Assembly (NCBI RefSeq): GCF_001730315.1
Contig: NZ_MIKC01000006.1
Span: 1-64,000, forward strand
Reading direction: 5' to 3'
Source: Enterococcus ureilyticus
GTDB taxonomy: Bacteria; Bacillota; Bacilli; Lactobacillales; Enterococcaceae
Length of the DNA stretch: 64,000 bases
Under the pieces are notes generated by a model. That model made no database searches, had not been told where the DNA came from, and saw only the letters and a list, made by a program, of their open reading frames with translations. The first letter of the stretch is position 1. Every line of letters begins with the position of its first letter. A program made the translations under genes and the position numbers. Positions 49,978-59,106 of the stretch are shown piece after piece.

Positions 49978-50250
49978 TCAACTATTTTGATTTTGTGTAA
50001 TAATAGCCAATTGTTTTTGCGACTCTGCTATCAATAATTCAAATTCTTTATTAAACGTCTCAAACAATTTGGCACTAGCGTAATACTGTTTTACGACCTG
50101 TTTTTTGTTGATTGGTGTCGTTGGATTGGTAAAATACTTTTCCAAAACTTCCAAGGGTTCTTTCCAAGATTCTAAACGTTCCAGTGAATCTCGAAGATAT
50201 AGAATCTCTTGATACGGGACCGTTTTAATGCAGATGACGGAATTATTCAT
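49978..50250 (-). CDS. Hypothetical helical protein
   Basis: A 90-residue protein predicted mostly helical (LYLRDSLERLESWKEPLEVLEKYF..., ETFNKEFELLIAESQKQL). No membrane segment, signal or known domain is recognised. The ribosome site AAAAGGAG supports the ATG. It is isolated between the antitoxin relic and the RNA-rich intergenic region. Confidence 0.5.
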   Translation of the reverse strand: MNNSVICIKTVPYQEILYLRDSLERLESWKEPLEVLEKYFTNPTTPINKKQVVKQYYASAKLFETFNKEFELLIAESQKQLAIITQNQNS

Positions 50251-50413
50251 GATAGTTCTCCTTTTCTTATTGGGATGTAGAACAAAAGAAAAAATGAAAG
50301 CTGTCCGTCTCTATCGTTGAATTAGGCCAGTATGTAGGGAACTTCTTTGTGTAACCAGAGAAAAATTCAAAAAGTGTCTAGAAATTCTTACAAGAATTAG
50401 GTACAATAAAGAA

Positions 50414-50519
50414 GCTAGTGCTTCGGTACTGGTAAATGGGCAACTTGGATAGAGAGGTACTGCTTTCTATTCAGGGCTTCATTGAACGGTTGGCGCCGAA
50501 CAATGGAGTGCCTTTTTTG
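50414..50519 (+). ncRNA. Candidate small RNA with an intrinsic terminator
   Basis: A -10-like TACAAT (50402-50407), preceded by a perfect palindrome AATTCTTACAAGAATT (50383-50398) where a -35 would lie, starts a unit that ends in a long hairpin (GGC...CATTG / CAATG...GCC with a GGTTGGCGCC inner part, 50475-50512) and T6. The predicted RNA is about 105 nt. A 28-codon frame starting at ATG 50436 runs through it but lacks a ribosome site. A related structure lies at 50843-50887. No known RNA family is recognised. Confidence 0.5.
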
Positions 50520-50527
50520 CTTTGAAT

Positions 50528-50587
50528 CACTACGCTGTCGCTTCGATCGCATCAATTTCTAAGAGCTAAAGCTTTAAGAATTGAAGG
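50528..50587. repeat. Partial copy of the dispersed repeat block
   Basis: It shares CACTACGCTGT-GCTTCGATC and the palindromic CTAAGAGCTAAAGCT-TAAG-ATTGAAGG with 48195-48253. A second shared stretch follows (TGAAAAGTACAA-GTG...GAACGTTGTT, about 50618-50651, compare 48384-48417). It appears to be a deletion derivative of the 48-kb element. Confidence 0.6.
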
Positions 50588-50696
50588 ACTGCGACTGGCT
50601 ATAAGACATAGCGGATGATGAAAAGTACAACGTGAATAAAATGAACGTTGTTCCCCTGAAAGTTCTTCTTCGTCTCAAATTTTCTAGGATAGAAAT

Positions 50697-50927
50697 AAAA
50701 AAAGACGATCCACAGGTGACCTGTAATCGTCTACAAATAGGCAAGATAAAGAAACTATAAAATGTGTCGTCACTATAGAAGTGTACAACAAAAATAGATC
50801 CATCCTTACGCTATTGGCAAAGTTGTTTTACAGATACTGCTGTTTAAACAAGGCTTCTGGTTTGGTTGGCGCCAGACCACGAAGAGCCAATTTATTTATT
50901 TTTAATGTTAGTTATTTCTATCCTATG
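50697..50927 (-). ncRNA. Candidate minus-strand RNA antisense to a repeat structure
   Basis: On the minus strand, TTGTGA (50962-50957) and TATAAT (50939-50934) are 17 bp apart. About 230 bases further lies an intrinsic terminator (AGACGAT...ACAGG-TGA-CCTGT...ATCGTCT then T7, 50732-50697). The RNA carries the complement of a GGTTGGCGCC hairpin related to the small RNA at 50414. It contains a short hydrophobic open frame from ATG near 50796, of doubtful value. It may be an RNA regulator or part of an unrecognised type I toxin system. Confidence 0.5.
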
Positions 50928-51131
50928 CGTTTTATTATACAGAAAGAGTGGCTTGTTCACAACGAATTTTTTTGTGGGAAGGGATTAAATAACAGGGAAA
51001 TTAGGTTCCTTATATATAAGGAAAAATAACAAATTGTTTTTGAGTTGGCTGACTATTTCTGCTGAGTGTAAATTAGAGTAAATGATCAAATCAGTCCAAA
51101 AAATAGGACAAGTTTGACAAAATCAGAATTA

Positions 51132-51160
51132 TTTATAAGGAAAAATTAGCGAAGTATAAA
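51132..51160 (+). promoter_or_regulatory. Probable promoter of the fst toxin mRNA (RNA I)
   Basis: TTTATA (51132-51137) and TATAAA (51155-51160) are separated by 17 bp; a better -35 (TTGACA, 51114-51119) has no well-spaced partner. A start near 51167 and the terminator at 51384 would give an RNA of roughly 215 nt, close to the known size of RNA I in par loci. Confidence 0.5.
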
Positions 51161-51229
51161 AAGTTTGATAAGCTGAAAATGGTCGCTTTCACTTTTGCGA
51201 TGGCGATACGTATCGCAGAAAGGAGGTGC

Positions 51230-51328
51230 ATGACCATTCTTCTGTTATTTACAACGATCATTGGTCCGATTATTGTCGGAGTGGTCTTAGGGATATTCAA
51301 ACATTGGCTTGATAATCGAAAAGGCTAG
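51230..51328 (+). CDS. Fst/par-type toxin peptide
   Basis: A 32-residue membrane peptide: MTILLLFTTIIGPIIVGVV followed by a short charged end (KHWLDNRKG). Length, the single hydrophobic helix, the central I-x-P-I-I-V-G motif and the W-L-D-N-R tail match Fst-family type I toxins. AAAGGAGG is seven bases upstream, but the leader contains the perfect palindrome GCGATACGTATCGC, which may hide the ribosome site. The repeat ATGACCATTCTTCT at the start codon recurs at 51390-51403, where an antisense RNA begins, the classic par layout. Overproduction of such peptides damages the membrane; translation is normally blocked by the antisense RNA. Confidence 0.85.
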   Translation: MTILLLFTTIIGPIIVGVVLGIFKHWLDNRKG

Positions 51329-51347
51329 AAAGCGACTAGAAGCCAAA

Positions 51348-51408
51348 ATAAACCCCATCACTTTCGGAGAGTGATGGGGTTTTTGGTGTATGACCATTCT
51401 TCTTTTAT
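51348..51408 (-). ncRNA. RNA II antitoxin of the par/fst locus
   Basis: On the minus strand, TTGACT (51443-51438) and TATCTT (51420-51415) are 17 bp apart, giving a start near 51408. The RNA would carry the complements of two direct repeats shared with the toxin mRNA: ATACGTAT (51407-51414 and 51206-51213) and ATGACCATTCTTCT (51390-51403 and 51230-51243). It ends at the shared bidirectional terminator, about 60-65 nt in all, as expected for RNA II. Confidence 0.78.
51351..51384. terminator. Shared bidirectional terminator of the par locus
   Basis: The stem AACCCCATCAC / GTGATGGGGTT around TTTCGGAGA is followed by T5 on the plus side. It ends both the toxin mRNA and the convergent antisense RNA and provides the loop for their first contact. 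Confidence 0.9.
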
Positions 51409-51504
51409 ACGTATAAGATACATGAAAAAAATTGGATAGTCAAGTTTTTCTTGCTTTAATACTAGGAAATTTATCTGTAAAAGTACGTCTAAAGAATTAT
51501 TAAA

Positions 51505-51538
51505 AATTAAAATAGTAGAGATGACGTCATCTCTACTA
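51505..51538 (-). terminator. 26-bp perfect palindrome, probable mazEF terminator
   Basis: A perfect 26-bp palindrome centred on GACGTC occupies 51513-51538 (half-site TAGTAGAGATGAC). Read on the minus strand it is followed by TTTTAATTTTT, so it can end the mazEF transcript. Apart from this, the 51444-51641 stretch shows no gene. Confidence 0.6.
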
Positions 51539-51641
51539 AACACTTTTACAAATTTTAGAAAACAAACATAAATACATTTAAATCCACACATAAAATACTG
51601 TGACATAATCGTGAATACTAAATTATATAAGGCTTCCCCAT

Positions 51642-51983
51642 TTAAAAAATATATTCAATTACTTGATCTATCTTAGATATATCTTTAACGGGTAATCGAT
51701 CAGCAAACTCAATTTTTCTTGAAACAAAATCCAATGATTTTAGTTGAGAGATAATTACCTGTCCTTGTATTTCAATTTCTTCAGGAAGAGTATACCTAGT
51801 AGGCATCTCTTTTTTAGTTGTAGTAATTGGGCATACCACAGCAAATTTTGTTTTCCTGTTAAAGTCATAGCGAGAAACAACAAGACCAGGTCTGCGTTTT
51901 TGAATTTCTTTGCCAGTTGAAGGGTCAAAGTTAATCCAAATGATATCACCTTTTTTAGGGATATAAGGCTTATTTTTAGGCAT
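51642..51983 (-). CDS. mazF: MazF/PemK-type toxin (mRNA endonuclease)
   Basis: A 113-residue toxin expected to cut mRNA at specific short sequences. The fold motifs are GDIIWINFDPSTGKEIQKRRPGLVVS (residues about 12-37, with the catalytic Arg in the KRRP region), VVCPITTTKK and QVIISQLKSLD. The length is typical. The ATG overlaps the antitoxin stop, so the pair is translationally coupled with the antitoxin first. It forms a complete type II module with the gene at 51983. Confidence 0.93.
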   Translation of the reverse strand: MPKNKPYIPKKGDIIWINFDPSTGKEIQKRRPGLVVSRYDFNRKTKFAVVCPITTTKKEMPTRYTLPEEIEIQGQVIISQLKSLDFVSRKIEFADRLPVKDISKIDQVIEYIF

Positions 51984-52213
51984 TAAAATAATTCTCTCCC
52001 TTCAGGTGTTAGTTCAGACCATTCGTCTGTTTCATAAAACTCTCCTTCAGTTCCACCAGAAAATGGGTCATCAATTTTTGGTATTAAAGTAATTGTGCCA
52101 TCTTCTGAATAGACAACAACATATTCTTTATTAGATTCAGGTTTTTCTCCATTGCTAGCTGGTAATGTTACTACAACAGAACTACCTTGTAATCTTGATT
52201 TTGTAAACAACAT
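51983..52213 (-). CDS. mazE: MazE/PemI-type antitoxin
   Basis: A 76-residue antitoxin with an AbrB-like DNA-binding N-terminus (SRLQGSSVVVTLPA...KEYVVVYSEDGTITLIPK) and an acidic C-terminus (FYETDEWSELTPEGRELF) that would occupy the toxin active site. ATG 52213 is chosen because GAGGTG lies seven bases upstream; the frame is open to 52234, but that ATG overlaps the predicted -10 box. It lies directly upstream of mazF and should repress the pair. Confidence 0.88.
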   Translation of the reverse strand: MLFTKSRLQGSSVVVTLPASNGEKPESNKEYVVVYSEDGTITLIPKIDDPFSGGTEGEFYETDEWSELTPEGRELF

Positions 52214-52234
52214 GAATATCACCTCTTGATTCAT

Positions 52235-52264
52235 ATTCTACTACGATATATTAAGTGTTGTAAA
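52235..52264 (-). promoter_or_regulatory. mazEF promoter
   Basis: On the minus strand, TTTACA (52264-52259) and TAGAAT (52240-52235) are 18 bp apart, with a very short leader to the antitoxin start at 52213. Confidence 0.65.
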
Positions 52265-52407
52265 GAATTCCGAGTGATATGTAATGTTATTTTTTATTGT
52301 ACAGTATTTATTTTTATAAATTTATATTAACAAAAATAAATACGAATTTGTTTTTTTAGAAATTAATCCAACTATTTAAAATTTTAGATAGTTCTTTTTT
52401 TTATAAA

Positions 52408-52416
52408 TGATATAAT
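52408..52416 (+). promoter_or_regulatory. Probable cas operon promoter (extended -10)
   Basis: TGATATAAT (52408-52416) is an extended -10 element 39 bp before the cas3 start. No good -35 is visible, and the upstream region is a T-tract. Confidence 0.6.
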
Positions 52417-52455
52417 GTATTTAAGACATTTAGAAACTAATTAAGGAGAATAAGT

Positions 52456-54885
52456 ATGTATATAGCCCATGTGAGAAAGTCGGATGGAGAAGATCAGCTT
52501 TTAAAGGATCATCTAGCAGAATGCGCCGAACTAAGCGCTGATTGGGGCGGAAAAATAGGACTGAGAAAAACTAGCTATTTAGCTGGTTTACTTCATGATC
52601 TAGGGAAGTATTCAAATGAATTCCAAGAGTATTTAAAAAAAGCTGTTGCTGATCCAAAAAGTGTGACACGTGGCAGTGTTGATCATTCAACAGCTGGCGG
52701 TAAGCTTCTTTTTGATTATTGCCACAGAAATAGTCGTGATCCATTTTCATATATACTTGCTGAATTGGTAGGCAATGCAATTATTTCCCATCATAGTAGC
52801 CGAGGTCTGCAAGACTTTTTTACCCCAGAAGGGGAAGCGACTTCAGATTATCTCAGACGAGTAGATGAAATTGAGGTTGTTGAGTATGAACTAATCAAAG
52901 GTCGTTTTTTCCAAGAAGTAATGTCAGAAGAACAGTTTCAGAAATTACTGTTGGAAGCAACAAAAGAATTGAAAGGGTTTTATCAAGCTGAGGGAAAGAG
53001 CCGAGTCAAACAAAATGATACCTTTTTCCTTTTGAAATTCATTTATAGTTGCCTTCTGGATGCGGACCGAACGAATACGATGTTATTTGAAGAAAATAAA
53101 ACATTTAAACAACATGAAAATGACATATTACTTCAATCCTATAGCCAAAGCTTAGAAGAATATATTTCAACATTTACTGCTGACACGCCAATCAATCAAC
53201 TTCGTAGTCAAATGTCGGAACAGTGCAAAGCGTTCTCTGAAAGAAAAACAGGGATTTACACCCTTTCGATTCCAACGGGAGGCGGAAAGACGTTAGCTAG
53301 TTTACGTTTTGCGTTGAATCACGCTATCAAATATGGAAAAGAACGCATTATTTATGTCGTGCCCTTCACAACCATTATAGAGCAAAATGCTGCAACCGTT
53401 CGAGAAATTTTAAAAGACGAGATAAATATATTAGAACATCATTCTAACGTTTTTACGGATCAGGAAGAAACGAAAGAAAGACAAACAGAGGAGTCAGAAG
53501 CAGAAAAAGAAGCGTTAGAGCAGAAACAAGCATTAATGAAAGATAACTGGGAAAGTCCAGTAATCTTTACCACAATGGTGCAGTTTCTAAATACGATATA
53601 CAGTCGAGGAACCCGAAATCCACGTCGTTTTCATAATTTAACAAATGCAGTGATTATTTTTGATGAAGCACAAGGTGTTCCAACAAACTGCACTCATTTA
53701 TTCAATGAAAGCTTGAACTTCTTAAAAAATTATGGCACAACGACAAGTGTTTTATGTACAGCAACTCAGCCATCTTTGGAAAATGTCGGTAGAGCATTAG
53801 CCAAAGAATCCGATGGCGAAATGGTCTCTAACTTATCAGAAGTAGAATCAAAGTTTAAACGAGTAGAGGTTGTTGATCGGACAACGGATGAACCATGGAC
53901 GCTTGAAGAGCTAGCAGAGTTTAGCCAAGAAATTTTAGCTGAAAAAGAAAACGTGTTGATTATTTTAAATACAAAAAAAGCTGTTCGAAGTCTCTATCAA
54001 TATTTGGGGAATACGCAATTAGAGAATATTGAATTGTATCATTTGAGCACCTCAATGTGTGCCAAGCATCGAAAAAATTTATTGAATGAATTACGTGAAA
54101 AGCTAAAAGATGGCGATACAAAACTCATCTGTATCACAACCCAATTAATTGAAGCTGGTGTGGATATCAGTTTCCAATCCGTTATTCGTTCAGTAGCAGG
54201 TTTAGATTCAATTGCTCAAGCGGCAGGACGTTGTAATCGACATGGTGAAACCAATCCACAACCAGTTTACCTAATCAATCTTTCAGCAGACCATGAAAAT
54301 CTGACTCATTTACCAGAAATTAAACAAGGTCAAGAAATTACACTAGAGATTCTGAAAGAAAAAAGTGAAGTTGTTCAAGAGGAACTACTCTCTCATACAG
54401 TTCAAAAACGATACTTTGATCAATATTACTCTTGTTTTAAGAATGAACTAAATTATCCAGTAAAAAAGACATCCCTCAATCTATTTAGTCTATTAGGTGA
54501 AGGCGCTAATGCTCTAGAGCACTACAAACGAACACATGGCTCTGCTCCTCTATTGGCTTTTAGAAGTAGTCCTAAAACAGTAGGGAAATACTTTCAGGTC
54601 ATTGATAGTCCAACAACATCAGTACTTGTTCCGTATGAAAAAGGCAATGATCTGATTGCTGATTTAAACGGAGAGCTGAGGCCAGAAGAGTATGCTCCTA
54701 CTTTAAAAAAAGCGCAACAATATATGGTCAATGTGTTTCAGCACGAACTGATGGAACTTCAAAAAGCGGGCAGTATTTATCCGCTGCTGAATGGAGATAT
54801 TTTAGCCCTTACAAGTAATGCATACGATTTGAAATTTGGTATCGATTTAGAAGCAGAGGCTGCGAGCGGTTATTTAGAATTTTAG
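52456..54885 (+). CDS. cas3: Cas3 helicase-nuclease, type I-C
   Basis: An 809-residue protein with an N-terminal HD nuclease (LLHDLGKYS, about residues 45-53, and further His/Asp residues to about 240) and a C-terminal SF2 helicase with Walker A PTGGGKT (about residue 272), DEAQ (about 404) and the motif VI region QAAGRCNRHG (about 592). It unwinds and degrades DNA recognised by Cascade. It opens the cas operon and is followed by the type I-C set. It is of normal length with no lesion visible. Confidence 0.95.
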   Translation: MYIAHVRKSDGEDQLLKDHLAECAELSADWGGKIGLRKTSYLAGLLHDLGKYSNEFQEYLKKAVADPKSVTRGSVDHSTAGGKLLFDYCHRNSRDPFSYILAELVGNAIISHHSSRGLQDFFTPEGEATSDYLRRVDEIEVVEYELIKGRFFQEVMSEEQFQKLLLEATKELKGFYQAEGKSRVKQNDTFFLLKFIYSCLLDADRTNTMLFEENKTFKQHENDILLQSYSQSLEEYISTFTADTPINQLRSQMSEQCKAFSERKTGIYTLSIPTGGGKTLASLRFALNHAIKYGKERIIYVVPFTTIIEQNAATVREILKDEINILEHHSNVFTDQEETKERQTEESEAEKEALEQKQALMKDNWESPVIFTTMVQFLNTIYSRGTRNPRRFHNLTNAVIIFDEAQGVPTNCTHLFNESLNFLKNYGTTTSVLCTATQPSLENVGRALAKESDGEMVSNLSEVESKFKRVEVVDRTTDEPWTLEELAEFSQEILAEKENVLIILNTKKAVRSLYQYLGNTQLENIELYHLSTSMCAKHRKNLLNELREKLKDGDTKLICITTQLIEAGVDISFQSVIRSVAGLDSIAQAAGRCNRHGETNPQPVYLINLSADHENLTHLPEIKQGQEITLEILKEKSEVVQEELLSHTVQKRYFDQYYSCFKNELNYPVKKTSLNLFSLLGEGANALEHYKRTHGSAPLLAFRSSPKTVGKYFQVIDSPTTSVLVPYEKGNDLIADLNGELRPEEYAPTLKKAQQYMVNVFQHELMELQKAGSIYPLLNGDILALTSNAYDLKFGIDLEAEAASGYLEF

Positions 54886-54930
54886 TATTATCTAGCTGCA
54901 TGGTCTCATTCAAATAAGGAGGAAGCATCA

Positions 54931-55662
54931 ATGAAATATAAAAATCAAATTTCTTTTAGAGTTGAAGGTGAGTATGCCCTTTTTACTGATCCTTTGACAA
55001 AAATGGGTGGTGAAAAAATGACCTATCAAATTCCTACCTATCAAGCATTAAAAGGAATCACAGAAAGCATCTACTGGAAACCATCCATTGTTTATTACGT
55101 TGATGAAGTTCGCATAATGAAATCCATTCAAATGGAATCTAAAGGTATGCGACCGATGAAATACAACGATAGTAATGCGAGTGATTTAGCATATTATACG
55201 TATTTGAAAAAGCCTATTTATGAAGTCAAAGTCCATTTTGAGTTTAATCAACATCGTCCTGATTTAAAAGGCGATTGGAATGAGGATAAACATTATCAAA
55301 TTTTAAAACGTTCAATCAAAGCAGGTGGAAGAAGGGATATTTTTCTAGGTACGCGAGAATGTCAGGGATATGTAGAACCTGTTGATTTTGGTGTGGCAAA
55401 AGGGGTCTATGATGATTATGAAGGTGAGCTACACTTTGGCACAATGGTGCATGGGTTATCCTATCCAGATGAAACAGGGAAAGACGAACTAGCTGTTCGT
55501 TTGTGGCACCCGATCATGGAAAAAGGGATTATTCAGTTTCCACGCCCAGAAGCCTGTACCTTAGTTCGACCGCTTAGAACGATGCAAGCTAAGCCATTTG
55601 AACTTTCAAAAATAGAACCCGTCGATCAGTTATTTGAATCCTTGGAACAGGAGGTCGAATGA
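54931..55662 (+). CDS. cas5c: Cas5c, crRNA-processing Cascade subunit
   Basis: A 243-residue Cas5 of subtype I-C (Cas5d family), which in this subtype takes the place of Cas6 and cuts the precursor crRNA within repeats. The N-terminus ([33 protein letters not shown]...) and [19 protein letters not shown] are typical. The next gene overlaps its stop by four bases. Confidence 0.94.
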   Translation: MKYKNQISFRVEGEYALFTDPLTKMGGEKMTYQIPTYQALKGITESIYWKPSIVYYVDEVRIMKSIQMESKGMRPMKYNDSNASDLAYYTYLKKPIYEVKVHFEFNQHRPDLKGDWNEDKHYQILKRSIKAGGRRDIFLGTRECQGYVEPVDFGVAKGVYDDYEGELHFGTMVHGLSYPDETGKDELAVRLWHPIMEKGIIQFPRPEACTLVRPLRTMQAKPFELSKIEPVDQLFESLEQEVE

Positions 55663-57584
55663 TGAGTTGGTTGAATGATTTATATGAAACGTACAGAGAA
55701 AATGCCGACCAAGTAGGAAAAGTCCAACGAACTTCGTCTGGAAAAGAAATTGTACTTTTACCCATTGCACATGCGTATCAAAATGCTCAAATCGAAGTAA
55801 CGATAACGCCAGAAGGTGAATTTTATTCAGCAAGCGTCGTTCCAAAAGAAGACGCTCAAACAATGATACCTGTAACGATCGAATCTGCTGGAAGGGCTGG
55901 TTCAACATCTGCACCACACTTGATCCATGACAATTTAGTTTATGTTGCTGGTGATTTTGAGCACTATGGTGGTGTTTACAAAAAGAATAAAGCTGGAAAA
56001 AATTCTTATCAGATGTATTTAGAAAATTTGCAAGCATGGTGTGAATCAGAGTATGCTCAGCCAGTCGTTAAAAGTGTTTTAAGCTATTTAGAAAAAGGCA
56101 AACTAATTGAAGATCTAGTACAAGCAAAGGTAATGGTTGAAAAAAATCATCAACTCATTCCCAAATGGTCAAAGGAATTAGAAGCAGAATTTGGTGAGAA
56201 ACCAGCTTTATTTAGTGTGGTAGTTGGAGAACAAACAACCTCTTTCGTTCGATTTGCTGTTCAAGAACAAGGAACAGGAAAACGACCACTCTGGGGAGAT
56301 TCAGAAATCATTGACTCCTTTGTCGCTTATTATACAAACGAACTGACGAACGAGGGGCTAGATTATGTGACGGGCGAAATGTTACCTCTGACAGAAAATC
56401 ACCCTTCAAAGGTACGTTATGGTGGTGACATGGCGAAAATAATTTCTGGTAATGATTCGGTGAATTTCACCTATAAAGGTCGTTTTACAGATAAAAATCA
56501 AGTGGCTTCAATCAGTTACGAAGTCTCACAAAAAGGCCATAACGCCTTAAAATGGCTGATTGGCAAACAAGCGTTTAGTTTAGACGGACGAGTCTTTTTA
56601 ACCTGGGGGAAAAAAGAAACAGAGGTTCCTAATCCAGAAGAATCCAGTGCTGATTTTCTTGATTTTGATGCTATTTTTGCAAAGGATGAAGAAGCGGAAG
56701 TTTTACTAAACCCGGACACAACCCATCAACAATTTTCTGAGTTATTTAAAAAAGCCTTGAATGGTTATAGCGTGAAGCTTGCGTATCATGAACCAATTTA
56801 CATCATGATTCTAGATGCAGCTACTCCAGGCAGAATGGGGATTCTGTACTATCGTTCGATTGAAAAGGAACAATACTTTGCTCGAATTGAAGACTGGCAT
56901 CAAACTTGTTTCTGGCGACATACTTACGGCAGTAAAAATAAGCAGCGTTATACTTTTTGGGGAGCGCCATCTTTGAGGGATATCGCCGAAGCAGCCTACG
57001 GTTCACGAGCGAGTGATACGCTGATAAAAAATACAATTCATGAACTATTTCCTTGTGTTGTAGATGGAAAAAGGATTCCAATAAATCTAGTACGAAATCT
57101 TCTGCAAAGAGCGTCAAATCCCGTGAGTATGGAGAAATGGGAATGGGAGAAAACATTGAGTATTGCTTGTGCAGTAATGAAAAAGCATTTCAATTTTAAA
57201 AAGGAGGAAAAAAATGTGGCTTTAGATAAAAATCAGAAAGATAGAAGTTATTTGTTTGGAAGAATGTTGGCAGTTGCTGATGTTTTGGAAGAACGTGCCT
57301 TATATAAGGCTGGTATCAATAGAAGTACAAATGCGATTCGCTATATGAATGCTTTTAGCAATCATCCGTTAAAAACGTGGAGGATCATTCAAGAAAATTT
57401 AATTCCGTATCAAGCGAGATTAAGAGGAAAAGGAAGTTATTATCAAAAATTATTAGACGAAATTGGTGAGTCTTTTGAGTTTGAACATTATACAGATAAG
57501 GCTTTAGACGGGAAATATTTATTAGGTTATTACAGCCAACGAGCAGATTTGAAGAAAAAAACAGAAGAGAAAACGGAGGAATAA
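55659..57584 (+). CDS. cas8c: Cas8c (Csd1), large subunit of Cascade
   Basis: A 641-residue Csd1-family protein, the large subunit that recognises the PAM and helps open target DNA in type I-C. Family stretches such as [34 protein letters not shown] and [20 protein letters not shown] are visible. The length is near the family norm. It is translationally coupled with cas5c and followed three bases later by cas7. An internal start for a small Cas11-like subunit, known in other I-C systems, could be the ATG near 57215 after AAGGAGG; this is an inference. Confidence 0.93.
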   Translation: MMSWLNDLYETYRENADQVGKVQRTSSGKEIVLLPIAHAYQNAQIEVTITPEGEFYSASVVPKEDAQTMIPVTIESAGRAGSTSAPHLIHDNLVYVAGDFEHYGGVYKKNKAGKNSYQMYLENLQAWCESEYAQPVVKSVLSYLEKGKLIEDLVQAKVMVEKNHQLIPKWSKELEAEFGEKPALFSVVVGEQTTSFVRFAVQEQGTGKRPLWGDSEIIDSFVAYYTNELTNEGLDYVTGEMLPLTENHPSKVRYGGDMAKIISGNDSVNFTYKGRFTDKNQVASISYEVSQKGHNALKWLIGKQAFSLDGRVFLTWGKKETEVPNPEESSADFLDFDAIFAKDEEAEVLLNPDTTHQQFSELFKKALNGYSVKLAYHEPIYIMILDAATPGRMGILYYRSIEKEQYFARIEDWHQTCFWRHTYGSKNKQRYTFWGAPSLRDIAEAAYGSRASDTLIKNTIHELFPCVVDGKRIPINLVRNLLQRASNPVSMEKWEWEKTLSIACAVMKKHFNFKKEEKNVALDKNQKDRSYLFGRMLAVADVLEERALYKAGINRSTNAIRYMNAFSNHPLKTWRIIQENLIPYQARLRGKGSYYQKLLDEIGESFEFEHYTDKALDGKYLLGYYSQRADLKKKTEEKTEE

Positions 57585-57587
57585 ATC

Positions 57588-58451
57588 ATGACAGTTTTAA
57601 CACACAAAATCGACTTTAAAGTAATCACATCAGTGACAAATGCTAATCCAAATGGTGATCCACTAAACGGAAACCGACCACGCCAAAATTTTGAAGGCTA
57701 TGGCGAGATTTCGGATGTAGCGATCAAACGTAAAATCCGCAATCGTCTACAAGATATGGGAGAGAAAATTTTTGTGCAATCTGATGATCGAGCAGATGAT
57801 GGATTGAAGAGCTTAAAAGACCGTGTAGATTCTGTCGAAGAATTAAATAAAATTGCTGCTGATAAAAAGAAAGCAGATGTGAACCGATTTAGTGAAGTAG
57901 CTTGTGAAACGTGGATTGATACGCGTAGTTTTGGACAGGTATTTGCATTTAAAGGATTGGAACTTTCTGTAGGTGTTCGTGGTCCAGTTTCGATACAAAC
58001 TGCAGTCAGCCTTGAACCAATCGACATTAATACAATGCAAATCACGAAAAGTGTCAATTCAGTCAGTGAAGGTGGCGGTAAAAGCTCTGACACCATGGGG
58101 ACCAAACACTTTGTAGACTTCGGAGTATATGTCTTCAACGGCAGTATCAATGTTCAACTAGCCGAAAAAACAGGTTTTACCGAAGCGGATGCTGAAAAAA
58201 TCAAAGAAGCTCTGACCACTCTTTTCGAAAACGACGCATCGTCCGCTCGTCCAGATGGCAGTATGGCTGTCGAAAAGGTTTACTGGTGGGAGCACCCAAG
58301 CAAAATGGGTAAAGCGTCATCTGCGAAAGTCCATCGTTCTGTAAAAATCGAAAAAATTCCTGAAGTCGACCGCGCAAAATCATTTGACGATTACAAAGTA
58401 ACCGTGGAGCCACTAGAAGGAATCGAGCTAACTGTCATCGAAGGGCTATAA
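57588..58451 (+). CDS. cas7c: Cas7c (Csd2), Cascade backbone subunit
   Basis: A 287-residue Csd2 protein that polymerises along the crRNA. The opening (KIDFKVITSVTNANPNGDPLNGNRPRQ) and DTRSFGQVFAF plus GPVSIQTAVSLEPI are signatures of the family. The ribosome site is GGAGG. It sits in the usual place between cas8c and cas4. Confidence 0.95.
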   Translation: MTVLTHKIDFKVITSVTNANPNGDPLNGNRPRQNFEGYGEISDVAIKRKIRNRLQDMGEKIFVQSDDRADDGLKSLKDRVDSVEELNKIAADKKKADVNRFSEVACETWIDTRSFGQVFAFKGLELSVGVRGPVSIQTAVSLEPIDINTMQITKSVNSVSEGGGKSSDTMGTKHFVDFGVYVFNGSINVQLAEKTGFTEADAEKIKEALTTLFENDASSARPDGSMAVEKVYWWEHPSKMGKASSAKVHRSVKIEKIPEVDRAKSFDDYKVTVEPLEGIELTVIEGL

Positions 58452-58452
58452 T

Positions 58453-59106
58453 ATGTACGATGAACAAGATTATTTAATGATTTCAGGTATCCAACATTTT
58501 TTGTTTTGCCGTCGTCAATGGGCGTTGATCCATATTGAGCAGCAATGGCAAGAAAATGTGCTGACATTGGAAGGTCAATATTTACATGAAAAAGCCGATC
58601 AACCAACAATTCGTGAAAAGCGCAAAGATTGTTTGATTGTTCGCGCATTGCCGATCCATTCACCAACTTTAGGAATTACTGGAATCTGTGATGTTGTGGA
58701 ATTTGTGCAAGATCCAAACGGTGTAACATTAAACGGAGAAACGGGAACTTATTTACCTGTACCAGTTGAATACAAGCATGGTAAACCCAAACAAGAGCTT
58801 AGTGATATATTCCAATTAACAGCTCAAGCCGTTTGCTTAGAAGAAATGTTAGTCTGTGAAGTACCTAAAAGCTATTTATATTATCATGAAACAAAACGCC
58901 GAGAAGAAATCGAAATCACGTCTGCTTTACGTGAAGAATTACAAAAAAACGTAGCAGAAATGCATCAATATTGGAAAAGACGCTATACGCCAAAGGTTAA
59001 AACTGGAAATTTTTGTAAAAAGTGTTCATTACAAAATATCTGTTTACCTAAATTAATGAATGTTCAAACAGTAAAAGGCTACTTAGATCGGAGGTTATGC
59101 GAGTGA
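58453..59106 (+). CDS. cas4: Cas4 nuclease
   Basis: A 217-residue RecB-like nuclease with an iron-sulfur cluster, which trims and orients prespacers during adaptation. The cysteines are visible in FCRRQWALIHIE (about residue 19) and CKKCSLQNIC (about 191-200), with the nuclease motif VPVEYKHGKPK (about 98-108). Its end overlaps the cas1 start region. Confidence 0.93.
   Translation: MYDEQDYLMISGIQHFLFCRRQWALIHIEQQWQENVLTLEGQYLHEKADQPTIREKRKDCLIVRALPIHSPTLGITGICDVVEFVQDPNGVTLNGETGTYLPVPVEYKHGKPKQELSDIFQLTAQAVCLEEMLVCEVPKSYLYYHETKRREEIEITSALREELQKNVAEMHQYWKRRYTPKVKTGNFCKKCSLQNICLPKLMNVQTVKGYLDRRLCE

Noticed and set aside
50436-50525. A 28-codon frame (starting MGNLDREVLL) inside the candidate small RNA
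   Set aside because: No ribosome site precedes it, and it runs through the terminator hairpin; the related element at 50843 does not keep this frame.
50781-51029. An 82-codon plus-strand frame in the RNA-rich intergenic region
   Set aside because: It starts without a ribosome site, crosses a hairpin element and a strong promoter on the other strand, and looks compositionally non-coding.
51358-51606. An 82-codon minus-strand frame
   Set aside because: It overlaps the par terminator, the antisense RNA and the 26-bp palindrome, has no ribosome site, and its protein is low-complexity and unlike any family.
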